From: a virus
Length of the DNA: 64,000 bases
Virus record (IMG/VR): IMGVR_UViG_3300025436_000002
Span: 106,201 to 170,200 of that record
Reading direction: 5' to 3' (one strand)
Position numbers and translations under genes: made by a program. Numbering within the stretch: the stretch's first letter is position 1; each line of letters opens with the position of its first letter. Positions 45,637-54,052 of the stretch are shown piece by piece. The notes under the pieces were generated by a model that was not told where the DNA came from, ran no database searches, and saw only the letters and a list, made by a program, of their open reading frames with translations.

Positions 45637-47385
45637 ATGAGTTTAGAAAATATTAGACAACTTAGTAAAGGACTTTTAAATGAAGGTCTTAATAGAAATG
45701 TATATCAAAAGATTATTAAAGATATCGAACTAGGTATTGAGCTTGAGGTTATTTATAATGGGGATAACATTTATAGACATGGCGGAGACTCTGATGAGCA
45801 AGATGCTGTGATAGATTTCAGTTCTGACCTGTCTTACTTCAAAGGTCAACTTAAAGCTTTTGAGGAGATAGCTGATTTCTTCTATGACATGTTAAAGCCA
45901 GATACTTTTAAATATCTGAGATCTAAGGGCGAGAAGTATGTCCCACATATTACAGAGTTTAGTTCAAATTTTGAAGGTTCTTTATATCGTCTTAAGAATG
46001 ACGTTGAATCTGAGCTTGACGAACGTATACAAGAGTGTGAAGACATCTATGATACATATGAAAGATATATACCAGAGATTGAAGATATGCCCAACAAATA
46101 TTTTCTTGAATATACTGAAGTGCCTTATGGTGAAGGACATGGAAACTTTACCTATCCAGAGGATGCGGAAGTTACTTATGAAAAAGAGATAACTGAGGCT
46201 AAGGGTAAGTTGTTAGATGTACTGGGAGATCGTCTTATTGAATTATATAATCAAAAATATGAACTAGACCCTGCTAAAAAGAATACTCTTCATGCTGTCG
46301 AATTAACTATAGATGACTATTCTGGAGGAGGTAGTGAGGTAGGTAGTGAGGTAGGTAGTGAAGGAGGTGTTGATCCTGATGACGTAAGACGTTATCTTGA
46401 AGATACTACTGCTGGAGAACTCATGACTGAATTTGAGGTTGAAGGTTTAGGTCAATGGAGTTATGAAACAGATAGTTCCCTTAATGAGGGAGGGGTTGAA
46501 TTGGTATCCCCTGTTGTAGGTTTTGATGATTTCGTAAATTTAATACCTCAACTCTGTAATGCTCTGAATGCAGAATCTTTTGAATCTGATGAATCTTGTG
46601 GTTATCATATAGGCTTGTCTAGTTACAACTTTAATATCCAAGATATGATTAAACAGATTATGGATTACTATAAAGCTAAAGGTTATAACTTATTAACTTC
46701 TTACATAATAGCTACTCAACAAGGGTATAAAGCTACTTATAGACATAATGATAAGTATAGTAGGGACGAAACTACTTCCTATGCAGAATCATTGATGAGT
46801 TGGGTAGGTGGCCATCGTCTAAGAAGTAAGAGTTTTGATGAGATACTACACTCTAATGAATTTGATACAGAAGTGCTTAAATTTATGAACAGTAAGTATT
46901 CAAATACAAACTTATTGCATAAAAACTATGTAGAACTTAGGGTTCTGGGGGGCGGAAAAGGTTTTAGAGTTCTTAGAAATGAAAGTATGCTAAGAAAATA
47001 CCTATATGATGCTATCTCACAAGTTTATGGAGGTATTGATTTTGATTCCGAAGGTAAAGTTATTGTCAAAGAAGTGTCTGCTAAAGAAATAGTTAAGCTA
47101 GTTGACTTTTATGTTAGGGGTATTAATTATAAAGGAGCTCCTTCTAGTAATCCTACTTCTCAAAGTCACTTGGATAAGTCTAAAGAATATAAAGAGAAGA
47201 GAAAGACTGCTCAATGGAATAAGGGAGTTGAAAAAGCTAAAGAATCTACCCCTATAAAAGTTGGAGATATAACTAATCTAGGAAAAGTCACGGAGATTCT
47301 TAAAGGTGGAGAACAGTACGTAATCAATGGTGTAATACATAGTGCACGTAATGTACGTAGTTTAGAAGACGAGGTTCCATTTTAG
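45637..47385 (+). CDS. Amidoligase-like protein 4, putative packaged enzyme
   Basis: 582 aa. Start MSLENIRQLSKGLLNEGL (LNE before Gly). Motifs: LGIELEVIY (about 31-39), WSYETDSSLNEGGVELVSPV (about 272-291), CGYHIGLSS (about 325-333), YVELRVLGGG. A GSEVGSEVGSEGG linker (near residues 231-243) is a small tandem repeat. The C-terminal domain VGDITNLGKVTEILKGG matches that of 37218. It lacks the long helical repeats. Confidence 0.75.
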   Translation: MSLENIRQLSKGLLNEGLNRNVYQKIIKDIELGIELEVIYNGDNIYRHGGDSDEQDAVIDFSSDLSYFKGQLKAFEEIADFFYDMLKPDTFKYLRSKGEKYVPHITEFSSNFEGSLYRLKNDVESELDERIQECEDIYDTYERYIPEIEDMPNKYFLEYTEVPYGEGHGNFTYPEDAEVTYEKEITEAKGKLLDVLGDRLIELYNQKYELDPAKKNTLHAVELTIDDYSGGGSEVGSEVGSEGGVDPDDVRRYLEDTTAGELMTEFEVEGLGQWSYETDSSLNEGGVELVSPVVGFDDFVNLIPQLCNALNAESFESDESCGYHIGLSSYNFNIQDMIKQIMDYYKAKGYNLLTSYIIATQQGYKATYRHNDKYSRDETTSYAESLMSWVGGHRLRSKSFDEILHSNEFDTEVLKFMNSKYSNTNLLHKNYVELRVLGGGKGFRVLRNESMLRKYLYDAISQVYGGIDFDSEGKVIVKEVSAKEIVKLVDFYVRGINYKGAPSSNPTSQSHLDKSKEYKEKRKTAQWNKGVEKAKESTPIKVGDITNLGKVTEILKGGEQYVINGVIHSARNVRSLEDEVPF

Positions 47386-47386
47386 A

Positions 47387-48955
47387 ATGAGTTTAGAGAA
47401 TATAAGACAACTTGGAAAAGGACTTTTAAACGAAGGTCTTAATAGAAATGTTTATCAAAGAATCATTAAAGATATAGAACTCGTTATTGAACTTGAAGTT
47501 ATTTATGAGAACGATTTGATGGGTGGGGATGATTTATCCTCTGGGCAGGATTCTTATTTGGACGACATCTATATTGGGGATGATGCAGACTCTTTCAATG
47601 CTAAAATAGTAGAGTTTAACGATTATATAGATACTATTTACCATATTCTAGGAAACCAATGTTTTGACTACTTACACGAGAAAACTAACATATACCTTCC
47701 TAATGATGTAGAGGAACTAGATACTAATATTAGTGGAGATAGTCATAGCCTTCTAAATGAACAAAAATCTGAAATAGATAAGAGACTTAATGAATGTGAA
47801 ACCATAATAGAAGACTATAATAAATACTTAAAAATATTTAAAGATATACCTGACGAAGCTTGGATTGACGACACTGGATTAGAAGGCGAAGAGCTCCTAG
47901 AGGCTAAACAAAAAGACTTTGAAGATTTCCTACTATATGTGCATAATTTAAGTAATATTTTAGATACCCTCAAATCCCTAAAGGCAGAGTTATTAATGGG
48001 TATTGAAATGATAATTGAGCAACCAGTTTCTGATAACATCGGGAATGGGAGTGGGCGTGACTCTGACGAATCTCAAGCTGATCTTGTAATGAATGATATA
48101 GAACATACTGGACCTGTAAGACTTATGAGGGAAATGGATGAATTTGATATTAGTGGTAAGAGATCATGGGAATTCGTAGATGACGGTTCTTTGAGTTCTG
48201 GAGGGGTCGAGATGGTATCCCCAGTAGTATCCTATAAAAATTTTATTGATTATATTCCTAGAATATGTACGTCTTTAGCTGAGAATGGATTCCATGCTGA
48301 TAAATCTTGCGGTTATCATATAGGATTGTCCAGTAGTTCCTTTAGTCTCCCAAGCCTTATAAGCGATACAATAGAACATTATGGAAAGCTCGGATACAAC
48401 AAATTAACATCTACTATCATAGCTACTCAACAAGGTTATAAAACTGTCTTTAGACACAACAATCCAGAACGAGATGAAAGTTATAGGTACACTATATCTC
48501 TTTTAGACCATGTTATCTTTGCTACTTCATATCAGGATAGTATGACGGGAGATACTCTTGATGCTATTAAGAATTCCAGTCTTGATGATCTACTCCACTC
48601 TAATAAATTCGATGCCTCTGTTGCTAAGTTCCGTATCGAAAAATTTACAAACGTAAATAGACTCCACAATAATAAATATATTGAGCTCAGAGTACTTGGA
48701 GGTGTTGAGGGATTCGAGATTCTCAAAGATGAGAATAAACTAAAGAGATATTTATATGATGCTATCTCTCAAGTCTATGGAGCGGTTGATTTTGATAAGG
48801 CTACTGGAGAAGCTAAAATTAAAGAGATGTCTGCTAACGAGATAGTTAAGCTTATGGATTTCTATTTAAGAAAAGTGAGACAGGAGAGAGAGCCTGATAA
48901 TGTTTATAAACAAAATAGGGAAGCTATTAAACTTAGAAATAATGGAGGATTGTGA
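47387..48955 (+). CDS. Amidoligase-like protein 5, possibly impaired
   Basis: 522 aa, recent duplicate of 45637: the first ~30 residues differ by only a few positions (MSLENIRQLGKGLLNEGLNR). The first acidic motif reads ELVIELEVIYE, with Gly replaced by Val; later motifs WEFVDDGSLSSGGVEMVSPV, CGYHIGLSS and YIELRVLGG are intact. It has lost the C-terminal small domain. The copies may have divided functions. Confidence 0.74.
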   Translation: MSLENIRQLGKGLLNEGLNRNVYQRIIKDIELVIELEVIYENDLMGGDDLSSGQDSYLDDIYIGDDADSFNAKIVEFNDYIDTIYHILGNQCFDYLHEKTNIYLPNDVEELDTNISGDSHSLLNEQKSEIDKRLNECETIIEDYNKYLKIFKDIPDEAWIDDTGLEGEELLEAKQKDFEDFLLYVHNLSNILDTLKSLKAELLMGIEMIIEQPVSDNIGNGSGRDSDESQADLVMNDIEHTGPVRLMREMDEFDISGKRSWEFVDDGSLSSGGVEMVSPVVSYKNFIDYIPRICTSLAENGFHADKSCGYHIGLSSSSFSLPSLISDTIEHYGKLGYNKLTSTIIATQQGYKTVFRHNNPERDESYRYTISLLDHVIFATSYQDSMTGDTLDAIKNSSLDDLLHSNKFDASVAKFRIEKFTNVNRLHNNKYIELRVLGGVEGFEILKDENKLKRYLYDAISQVYGAVDFDKATGEAKIKEMSANEIVKLMDFYLRKVRQEREPDNVYKQNREAIKLRNNGGL

Positions 48956-48957
48956 TC

Positions 48958-49494
48958 ATGACAGGAAGACGTATAATAAATCATTGGTCTGTTTCAGGGT
49001 ATACCCCTAACGCTACTGACTTTGAACATTACCATTTTATAATAGCTGGAAACGGGGATGTGTATCATGGAGATCATAAAATAGAAGCTAATGATAATAC
49101 ATCGGATGATGACTATGCTCAACATACTGGTGGAGGCAATACCAAGAGTATTGGAGTGGCTGTATCGGCTATGCTGGGGTATGAGTCTCCTAAGAAAGTA
49201 GGTAAATATCCTATAACTAAAGTTCAAATAGAAAAACTATTTGAATTAAATGCTAAGTTATTATTTAACGAGGGTTTTACTAAAGTAACTATCGAAAATT
49301 TAAAAACACATTATCAGTTTGGAAAAGAAAACCCTAAAACTTCAAGTGTTGGAAAGATCGATATCTGCTTCATCCCATACTATCCTAAGATAAAACCAGA
49401 CGACTGTGCTGACTTCATAAGGGAAAAAACCCAATGGTACTTAAATAAGATAGTTACTGGGGAATTAAATCCCAGGGTAACTCTAAAAAATTAA
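48958..49494 (+). CDS. Endolysin, N-acetylmuramoyl-L-alanine amidase (Amidase_2 type)
   Basis: 178 aa from ATG 48958 (GGAGG 9 nt upstream). INHWSVSGYTPNATDFEHYH holds the first zinc His and the HYH element; YAQHTGGGNTKSIGVAVSAM has the second zinc His region; the C-terminal half (KTSSVGKIDICFIPY) completes the fold. It should cut the amide between MurNAc and L-Ala of peptidoglycan. No signal peptide, so it needs a holin or is delivered otherwise. Last gene of the amidoligase operon. Confidence 0.82.
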   Translation: MTGRRIINHWSVSGYTPNATDFEHYHFIIAGNGDVYHGDHKIEANDNTSDDDYAQHTGGGNTKSIGVAVSAMLGYESPKKVGKYPITKVQIEKLFELNAKLLFNEGFTKVTIENLKTHYQFGKENPKTSSVGKIDICFIPYYPKIKPDDCADFIREKTQWYLNKIVTGELNPRVTLKN

Positions 49495-49502
49495 ATACTA
49501 AT

Positions 49503-49531
49503 AAAAGGATGAGGTTACTTATCCTTTTTTT
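49503..49531 (+). terminator. Intrinsic terminator after the endolysin
   Basis: AAAAGGAT (49503-49510) pairs with ATCCTTTT (49521-49528), followed by a T run to 49531. Ends the late amidoligase-endolysin transcript. Confidence 0.8.
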
Positions 49532-49564
49532 GTTTAACATATCTTAATAATTAGCCTCACCTAC

Positions 49565-49593
49565 TTGAATTATCCTTAACACTATGTTATACT
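49565..49593 (+). promoter_or_regulatory. Sigma70-type promoter
   Basis: -35 TTGAAT (49565-49570), 17 bp, -10 TATACT (49588-49593), before 49649-50922. Confidence 0.65.
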
Positions 49594-49648
49594 ATTTGTA
49601 AGTAGTCAATCAAGGGATTAGTGGAAAGGAAACATTATTAATTAACTT

Positions 49649-49966
49649 ATGGAATTAATAAATTGGAGAAATCTAAGTACAGTTATTCGAGACGGTTGTA
49701 AAAAGCGTACTGTCTCCGAGGTTAGAAACATGGTAAGTTATTTAGGATACCATGAAAATAAAATAATAGGGGCATATTTAAGTATGGAATTCGAAGAAGG
49801 ATACCTTAATGACTTAGCTAAAGATATTGGTAACTTAGAAAGTTATCTAGCTAAGGGAAAATACTCCGAAGACGACACTTTTATAATAGAATTAAAAAGA
49901 CAACGAGATGAATTAAAGAAAATACTTGAGATAGGAATGAGGGGGTATAAGACCAATGAAATGTAA
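49649..49966 (+). CDS. Helical hypothetical protein
   Basis: 105 aa. Start ELINWRNLSTVIRDGCKKRT; the C-terminal half is a coiled coil (LIKRQRDELKKILEIG-like). Only a modest SD. Overlaps the next gene by 11 nt. Confidence 0.58.
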   Translation: MELINWRNLSTVIRDGCKKRTVSEVRNMVSYLGYHENKIIGAYLSMEFEEGYLNDLAKDIGNLESYLAKGKYSEDDTFIIELKRQRDELKKILEIGMRGYKTNEM

Positions 49967-50243
49967 AGAATGTGGGAAAGAGATTATTCCCAATTACCTA
50001 GGTACATGTTCTAGTTGTATTCTAGTTGAAACTATGGATATATCCGTAAAAGAAGATTGTAAGTGTGAAGATAGATACCATAAAAAGTATGTAGGTTTCT
50101 TTAAAAATAGAATTGAATGTATTAAATGCGGTAAAGTTATCCAAGGAGATATTCCTAAATCTGAAGAAGAGTTGGAAGCCTCTAAAGGATGTTCTCCTAA
50201 CTTTATAATTCCAGTAGTGGTAGATATGGATAGAGATTGGTAG
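49956..50243 (+). CDS. Zinc-ribbon protein
   Basis: 95 aa. CKEC (3-6), CSSC (17-20), CKCEDRYHKK and CIKC (57-60) give two probable zinc sites. Sits directly before an HNH nuclease gene. Nucleic-acid binding is likely, specific role unknown. Confidence 0.66.
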   Translation: MKCKECGKEIIPNYLGTCSSCILVETMDISVKEDCKCEDRYHKKYVGFFKNRIECIKCGKVIQGDIPKSEEELEASKGCSPNFIIPVVVDMDRDW

Positions 50244-50250
50244 GTAAATC

Positions 50251-50922
50251 ATGGGGAACTATAAGAAGAAACCCGTAAAAAAGTCTGCAAAATCCATAAA
50301 GAAACAGTTGAAAGAGTATGCTATCAAAGCTAGGGTAGCCTGTGCGTACTGTGGAAATCATTATTCTGAGAAAAGAAAGATGAGTGTAGATCACGTAGTT
50401 CCTAAATCTTCTGAGGGGATAGCTTCTCTTGATAATCTTATCATCGCCTGTACTTTTTGTAACAGTGGGAAGAAGTGTAGTCTTCCTATGGGAGAATTTT
50501 TAGAGTTAAATCCTAAAGCTAAGGTTTTCTTAGGCAGGTACCTTGAGAAGATGAAGAAATGTGTTATAAACGGTAAAAATTATTTTAAAGAAATATCATG
50601 GGTACTTGACCCTCTTTATATTCTAAATGAGGATATAAAAAGAGAGGTGGATTCCATGAGTCTAGGTAAACTTAAAAAGATAATAAAAGAAAATAAAGAA
50701 CCTAGTGATGAAATTCAGGAGTATTTGGATAAGCTAGGATTTAGACACTATTCTGAGGATGAAGTAAAACCTGATCCAGAACAATTAGCCATGGGTATTA
50801 AAGTTGAAATGGAGCATACTACAAATAAAGAAGTGGCTAAACTTATAGCACTAGCTCATCTTTCGGAGATTCCCCTTTATTATACTTATCTTAAAAAAAT
50901 GGAATCTGAACATGGTGGTTAG
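50251..50922 (+). CDS. HNH endonuclease
   Basis: 223 aa. ACAYCGNHY, then MSVDHVVPKSSEGIASLDNL, then IACTFCNSGKK is the HNH core with its two Cys pairs (McrA/5-methylcytosine-nuclease style). The basic N-terminus (KKKPVKKSAKSIKKQLKEY) may help DNA binding. It could be a free-standing homing nuclease or a packaging/recombination nuclease; the lack of NUMOD domains leaves this open. Confidence 0.78.
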   Translation: MGNYKKKPVKKSAKSIKKQLKEYAIKARVACAYCGNHYSEKRKMSVDHVVPKSSEGIASLDNLIIACTFCNSGKKCSLPMGEFLELNPKAKVFLGRYLEKMKKCVINGKNYFKEISWVLDPLYILNEDIKREVDSMSLGKLKKIIKENKEPSDEIQEYLDKLGFRHYSEDEVKPDPEQLAMGIKVEMEHTTNKEVAKLIALAHLSEIPLYYTYLKKMESEHGG

Positions 50923-50951
50923 ATTGTAACATTAAGTTTACATGTCTAGTA

Positions 50952-50987
50952 GATGACATTGACTTTGTATTCAATGTCATCTATAAT
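50952..50987 (+). promoter_or_regulatory. Sigma70-type promoter inside an 11-bp hairpin
   Basis: GATGACATTGA (50952-50962) and TCAATGTCATC (50971-50981) pair perfectly; -35 TTGACT (50959-50964) overlaps the left arm and loop; 17 bp later -10 TATAAT (50982-50987) follows the right arm directly. Confidence 0.78.
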
Positions 50988-51023
50988 TATAAAGTGATTA
51001 AATTTATGAAGGAGCTGGAAGAT

Positions 51024-51461
51024 ATGAATAAACAGAGAGGTAGGCTGCCTGAGTATAAAAATCCTGCGTTAGTGTTTGTATATGGAAGTCTTAAAAAAGG
51101 ATTTAGAAATAACAAAGTTTTAGGAGACTCTAAGTATGTTGGAACATTTAAAACTACTACTAAATTTAAGATGTTGGACTTAGGATACTACCCTGCACTT
51201 ATGTTGGATGATGTGGGTGGTAACGTAGTCCTTGGCGAACTTTATGAAGTCTCTGGGGATACCTTTGAAAGATTAGACCAGCTTGAGGGGTACCCTCATA
51301 TGTATGATAGAGATATCATAACATTGAGTAATGGAAGTAAGGCATGGGTATACTTCATGAAGAAAGATAACTATAATGCAACGGCAGACTTGGTAGAGCC
51401 AAATAAGGGAGGTCTATTAATTTGGACTGAGAAGCCTCTTCAGAATAGGAGGACTATCTGA
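51024..51461 (+). CDS. Gamma-glutamylcyclotransferase-like protein
   Basis: 145 aa from ATG 51024: GTG 50994 would coincide with the predicted transcription start. The family signature FVYGSLKKGF is followed by GELYEVSGDTFERLDQLEGY, which provides the acidic catalytic residue, and PHMYDRD. Such enzymes release 5-oxoproline from gamma-glutamyl groups, and some split glutathione. A role in altering host glutathione or undoing gamma-glutamyl links is possible. A second, degenerate copy is at 62203. Confidence 0.8.
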   Translation: MNKQRGRLPEYKNPALVFVYGSLKKGFRNNKVLGDSKYVGTFKTTTKFKMLDLGYYPALMLDDVGGNVVLGELYEVSGDTFERLDQLEGYPHMYDRDIITLSNGSKAWVYFMKKDNYNATADLVEPNKGGLLIWTEKPLQNRRTI

Positions 51462-51739
51462 ATCTTCATCTAGGACTAATATTCAAAGCAGACACTTCTG
51501 GAGTGTACACTTTAGTAAGTCATAGGAGTCTACTTAAAATAATAATAAATCCAATACTACGTCAATTTGGTTTTTATATAAACTCAACTACCAATGAATC
51601 CAGAAATGATATCATTGGACTGAAGTTATGTAAACTCCCTAAAGGACTACGTATAAATATAATAGATGGGTATAAGGATTCCCTATATTACTTAATAACA
51701 AGTAGGCACATGGTAGTTAAAAAAAGAATATTTTTTTAA
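51458..51739 (+). CDS. Small hypothetical protein with possible CTG start
   Basis: The frame is open from 51458 (LNLHLGLIFKADTSGVYTLV onward); GTG 51503 has no good SD, while AGGAGG lies 5 nt before CTG 51458, which overlaps the upstream stop as CTGA just as ATGA does elsewhere. From CTG the product is 93 aa, from GTG 78 aa. Basic beta-rich body (LPKGLRINIIDGYKDSLYYL). Confidence 0.55.
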   Translation: MNLHLGLIFKADTSGVYTLVSHRSLLKIIINPILRQFGFYINSTTNESRNDIIGLKLCKLPKGLRINIIDGYKDSLYYLITSRHMVVKKRIFF

Positions 51740-51756
51740 TATACTGTTACATAGAC

Positions 51757-51785
51757 TTGCAATTATATCAAAGATAGTGTATACT
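51757..51785 (+). promoter_or_regulatory. Sigma70-type promoter
   Basis: -35 TTGCAA (51757-51762), 17 bp, -10 TATACT (51780-51785); initial transcript GTAAGGTTAA from 51792. Confidence 0.72.
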
Positions 51786-51817
51786 AGTTAAGTAAGGTTA
51801 ATTAAGAGGACTATTTT

Positions 51818-52087
51818 ATGAAAGTATCAGAAGTTAACGGAACTCTAAAAGTACATCGTATTGCAAGTAGAAATAAAACTATTCAAAAGTACTTAGTAAC
51901 TTTGTTCAGAGGTTCTGAAGAAAAACTTCTAGCTAAACTCGATGGAGATATTTCAAACTTAGTTACATTCTGTGATAATAATTATTCGTTCGAAAATCTA
52001 GACCGTATTTGTCATTACGGTGGATGTGTTACCACAGCTACTTTTGAGGGTCTTACTACTTTCACGGTGGAGGTGTTTGTTGACTAG
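51818..52087 (+). CDS. Hypothetical protein
   Basis: 89 aa, SD aagaggactatttt. Alpha/beta (KVSEVNGTLKVHRIASRNKT; CVTTATFEGLTTFTVEVFVD). Not recognised. Its end carries the SD (GGAGG) of the next gene. Confidence 0.62.
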   Translation: MKVSEVNGTLKVHRIASRNKTIQKYLVTLFRGSEEKLLAKLDGDISNLVTFCDNNYSFENLDRICHYGGCVTTATFEGLTTFTVEVFVD

Positions 52088-52205
52088 TTGGAAATTATTT
52101 GATAAAAGGATTAACTCCCTATGTGCTAGATTAAGGATAACTAAGCAAGAGTTAATGACATGGAAATTTATAGACGTACAAAAAGCATTAGAATTAATGA
52201 ATTAA
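52080..52205 (+). CDS. Tiny hypothetical protein
   Basis: 41 aa from TTG 52080, 6 nt after GGAGG and overlapping the previous stop. Basic helix (SWKLFDKRINSLCARLRITK). Better supported than a longer reading from 52020, which would have no SD. Confidence 0.5.
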   Translation: MTSWKLFDKRINSLCARLRITKQELMTWKFIDVQKALELMN

Positions 52206-52216
52206 GGAGACAAGGC

Positions 52217-52930
52217 ATGGAAAAGTACATACAATCATTTAAAGATCAATTAAAAATACTTCCTGAGAGTGGCTATAAAAAGCAATTGGCTAAATACGGT
52301 GAAAGAGTTGCTAGAAATATTTACAATAGTAGTATTGTTAGTTTAGTTTCTCAAATATCTTTAACCGATAAGGATATAGAATTTAGCGTAGACGAGCTGA
52401 GTGGAAATATACCCGTAGAGAAGATTAAGCCAGTCTATATTCAATATGGGCATGATCTTGGAGTTGTTCGAGAACTTATATATGATGAGCCTTCTGATAT
52501 GAATACTATAGATAAGGCTGTCATGAAGTCATCTTCTGATATAAATAATCATTTCATGAACTACGTTTTAACGGATAGTCTCAAGAGTGTTCATATTGAG
52601 TTAGGTTCTTTAAAATATCTCTTAGAGAAACAAGTTGACAAACGTATTCTTATTGTAGGAAACGGGACTTTAGATAACTTGTTAAAATTAAAATATGCTA
52701 TAGACTCTACGGATTTAAAATACGCAGGTAATACTCCAGCTGGAGATTTGGTATACCACTCTAAGCATATCCCAACACAAACTATATTTATAATAGAACT
52801 TAAAAATGGAGTTAAATTATTAGAATATGTGGTTAAGAATCCATTAACTATCGTAGGATCTAATTACATGCATAAGGCTGGTATCATTCTAAAAAATCAC
52901 AATATTATAACTAAATATTCATTAATCTAA
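52217..52930 (+). CDS. Hypothetical protein
   Basis: 237 aa from ATG 52217 (aaggagacaaggc). N-terminal helix (YIQSFKDQLKILPESGYKKQ), then alternating strands and helices (RILIVGNGTLDNLLKLKYAI; TIFIIELKNGVKLLEYVVKN) suggesting a Rossmann-like alpha/beta part. No catalytic motif recognised. Confidence 0.62.
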   Translation: MEKYIQSFKDQLKILPESGYKKQLAKYGERVARNIYNSSIVSLVSQISLTDKDIEFSVDELSGNIPVEKIKPVYIQYGHDLGVVRELIYDEPSDMNTIDKAVMKSSSDINNHFMNYVLTDSLKSVHIELGSLKYLLEKQVDKRILIVGNGTLDNLLKLKYAIDSTDLKYAGNTPAGDLVYHSKHIPTQTIFIIELKNGVKLLEYVVKNPLTIVGSNYMHKAGIILKNHNIITKYSLI

Positions 52931-52964
52931 TGACCGAATAACATATTCTAGAGTTGATAACTCC

Positions 52965-52979
52965 CTTTTATATTATAAG
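52965..52979 (+). promoter_or_regulatory. Late promoter motif
   Basis: CCTTTTATATTATAAG, 20 bp before 53001. Same CCTTTT variant as the patatin and glycosidase promoters. Confidence 0.7.
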
Positions 52980-53000
52980 TATGAAGGGGAGGTTCTTCGT

Positions 53001-53291
53001 TTGGAAAGGTTTGAGGCATATATCTCTAATTTAAGTCCGTTAGAATTTGATATTCTTGAAGAACTTTGTCAAGAGTTTGATATTATCTTGACAAACCCCA
53101 CTACTTGCTTTAAAGATAGCAGTAGTCCTATTAGGTTTAATAAACACGATAAGAGAGAAACCGTTACTAGAGTATTACTTGTAAGTAATGATTTGAATAG
53201 CATAAAATTTATAAAGTATCTTATTAAGCATAGGAGAGATTCAATAGAGTGCTTAGAAAGTAATTTAGGTTATGAAATACCTACTATATAA
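53001..53291 (+). CDS. Hypothetical protein
   Basis: 96 aa, TTG start after ggggaggttc. Alpha/beta (FEAYISNLSPLEFDILEEL; TRVLLVSNDLNSIKFIKYLI). Converges with the minus-strand glycosidase gene and overlaps its 3' end by 22 nt, so antisense effects are possible. Confidence 0.6.
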   Translation: MERFEAYISNLSPLEFDILEELCQEFDIILTNPTTCFKDSSSPIRFNKHDKRETVTRVLLVSNDLNSIKFIKYLIKHRRDSIECLESNLGYEIPTI

Positions 53292-53896
53292 TTAGCAACC
53301 CTTCTTCCGCCACCAAATCTCATCTTGCTTTCGTATTTAAGAGTGCTTGAGCTTCCACCATCCATGTTTATTGATCTAATACATCCTAGTTTCTTCATGA
53401 TACTTGAAGCCTTAGTTAGATTTGCATTTGATATAGTAACTAATAGCACATTTCCCTCTTTATCCATACCAAAGCATGTCCTAGGAACTCTTGCATTTTT
53501 AAATTGTTTGCTAAATTTATCTTGTGTTGAATATTGTACGCTGTCCTTAACGAGCCATGACCCTGCTGAAACTGGAGAGTCTCCTTCTAGCACGTCTTTC
53601 TTATCGTCTGTTATTAATATAGTTTTATCTTTCTTAAAAACTATGAAAGGTCTGCGGTAGTCTCCATATTTTATAGTTTTCCGAGTATTAACATTGAAGT
53701 ATGAAGCATTTATTCCAGACGTATAACCTTTTAAAGTATTGGATTCTTTAATGTTCGAGGGTTTAGTGGTTATAACTTTAACAATTACACCCCCTACTGT
53801 AACTGATTTAAAAGAACTGTTAGTATTCTTACTGAATGCTGGAATTGCGTTAACAAAGATAGTTATTAGTATGACTGATATAATTCTTTTAATCAT
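53270..53896 (-). CDS. Secreted phosphodiester glycosidase (NAGPA/DUF2233-like)
   Basis: 208 aa, the only minus-strand gene. N-terminal signal peptide (MIKRIISVILITIFVNAIPA, then FSK). The mature part contains the family pattern: SGINASYF near the start, PVSAGSWLV, RTCFGMDKEGNVLLVTI, and INMDGGSSSTL, then GGGRRVANYIVGI. Homologues remove sugars linked through phosphodiesters in the bacterial envelope. Its own late promoter points leftward. It may attack capsule, teichoic-like or LPS-linked sugars outside the inner membrane (inference). Confidence 0.82.
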   Translation of the reverse strand: MIKRIISVILITIFVNAIPAFSKNTNSSFKSVTVGGVIVKVITTKPSNIKESNTLKGYTSGINASYFNVNTRKTIKYGDYRRPFIVFKKDKTILITDDKKDVLEGDSPVSAGSWLVKDSVQYSTQDKFSKQFKNARVPRTCFGMDKEGNVLLVTISNANLTKASSIMKKLGCIRSINMDGGSSSTLKYESKMRFGGGRRVANYIVGIS

Positions 53897-53924
53897 ATAC
53901 TCACTCTACCTTTTCTTTATTATA

Positions 53925-53942
53925 TCTATAATATAAAAGGCT
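53925..53942 (-). promoter_or_regulatory. Late promoter motif on the minus strand
   Basis: Read on the minus strand it is CCTTTTATATTATAGA, about 30 bp before the glycosidase start with AAAGG between. That the sole minus-strand gene has the motif in its own orientation is strong support for the motif being a promoter. Confidence 0.75.
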
Positions 53943-54003
53943 ATGATACAGATATACGTAGTAATCCAAGTGTTTAATAAACACTTGTTGATATTGTCTT
54001 GAT

Positions 54004-54025
54004 TTAGTTTATATTATAAATATAG
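54004..54025 (+). promoter_or_regulatory. Late promoter motif
   Basis: TAGTTTATATTATAAATA, about 30 bp before the discoidin-like pair and divergent from the minus-strand site at 53925. Confidence 0.75.
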
Positions 54026-54052
54026 CTAACACTGTGTGAAGGGGGAAAATAT

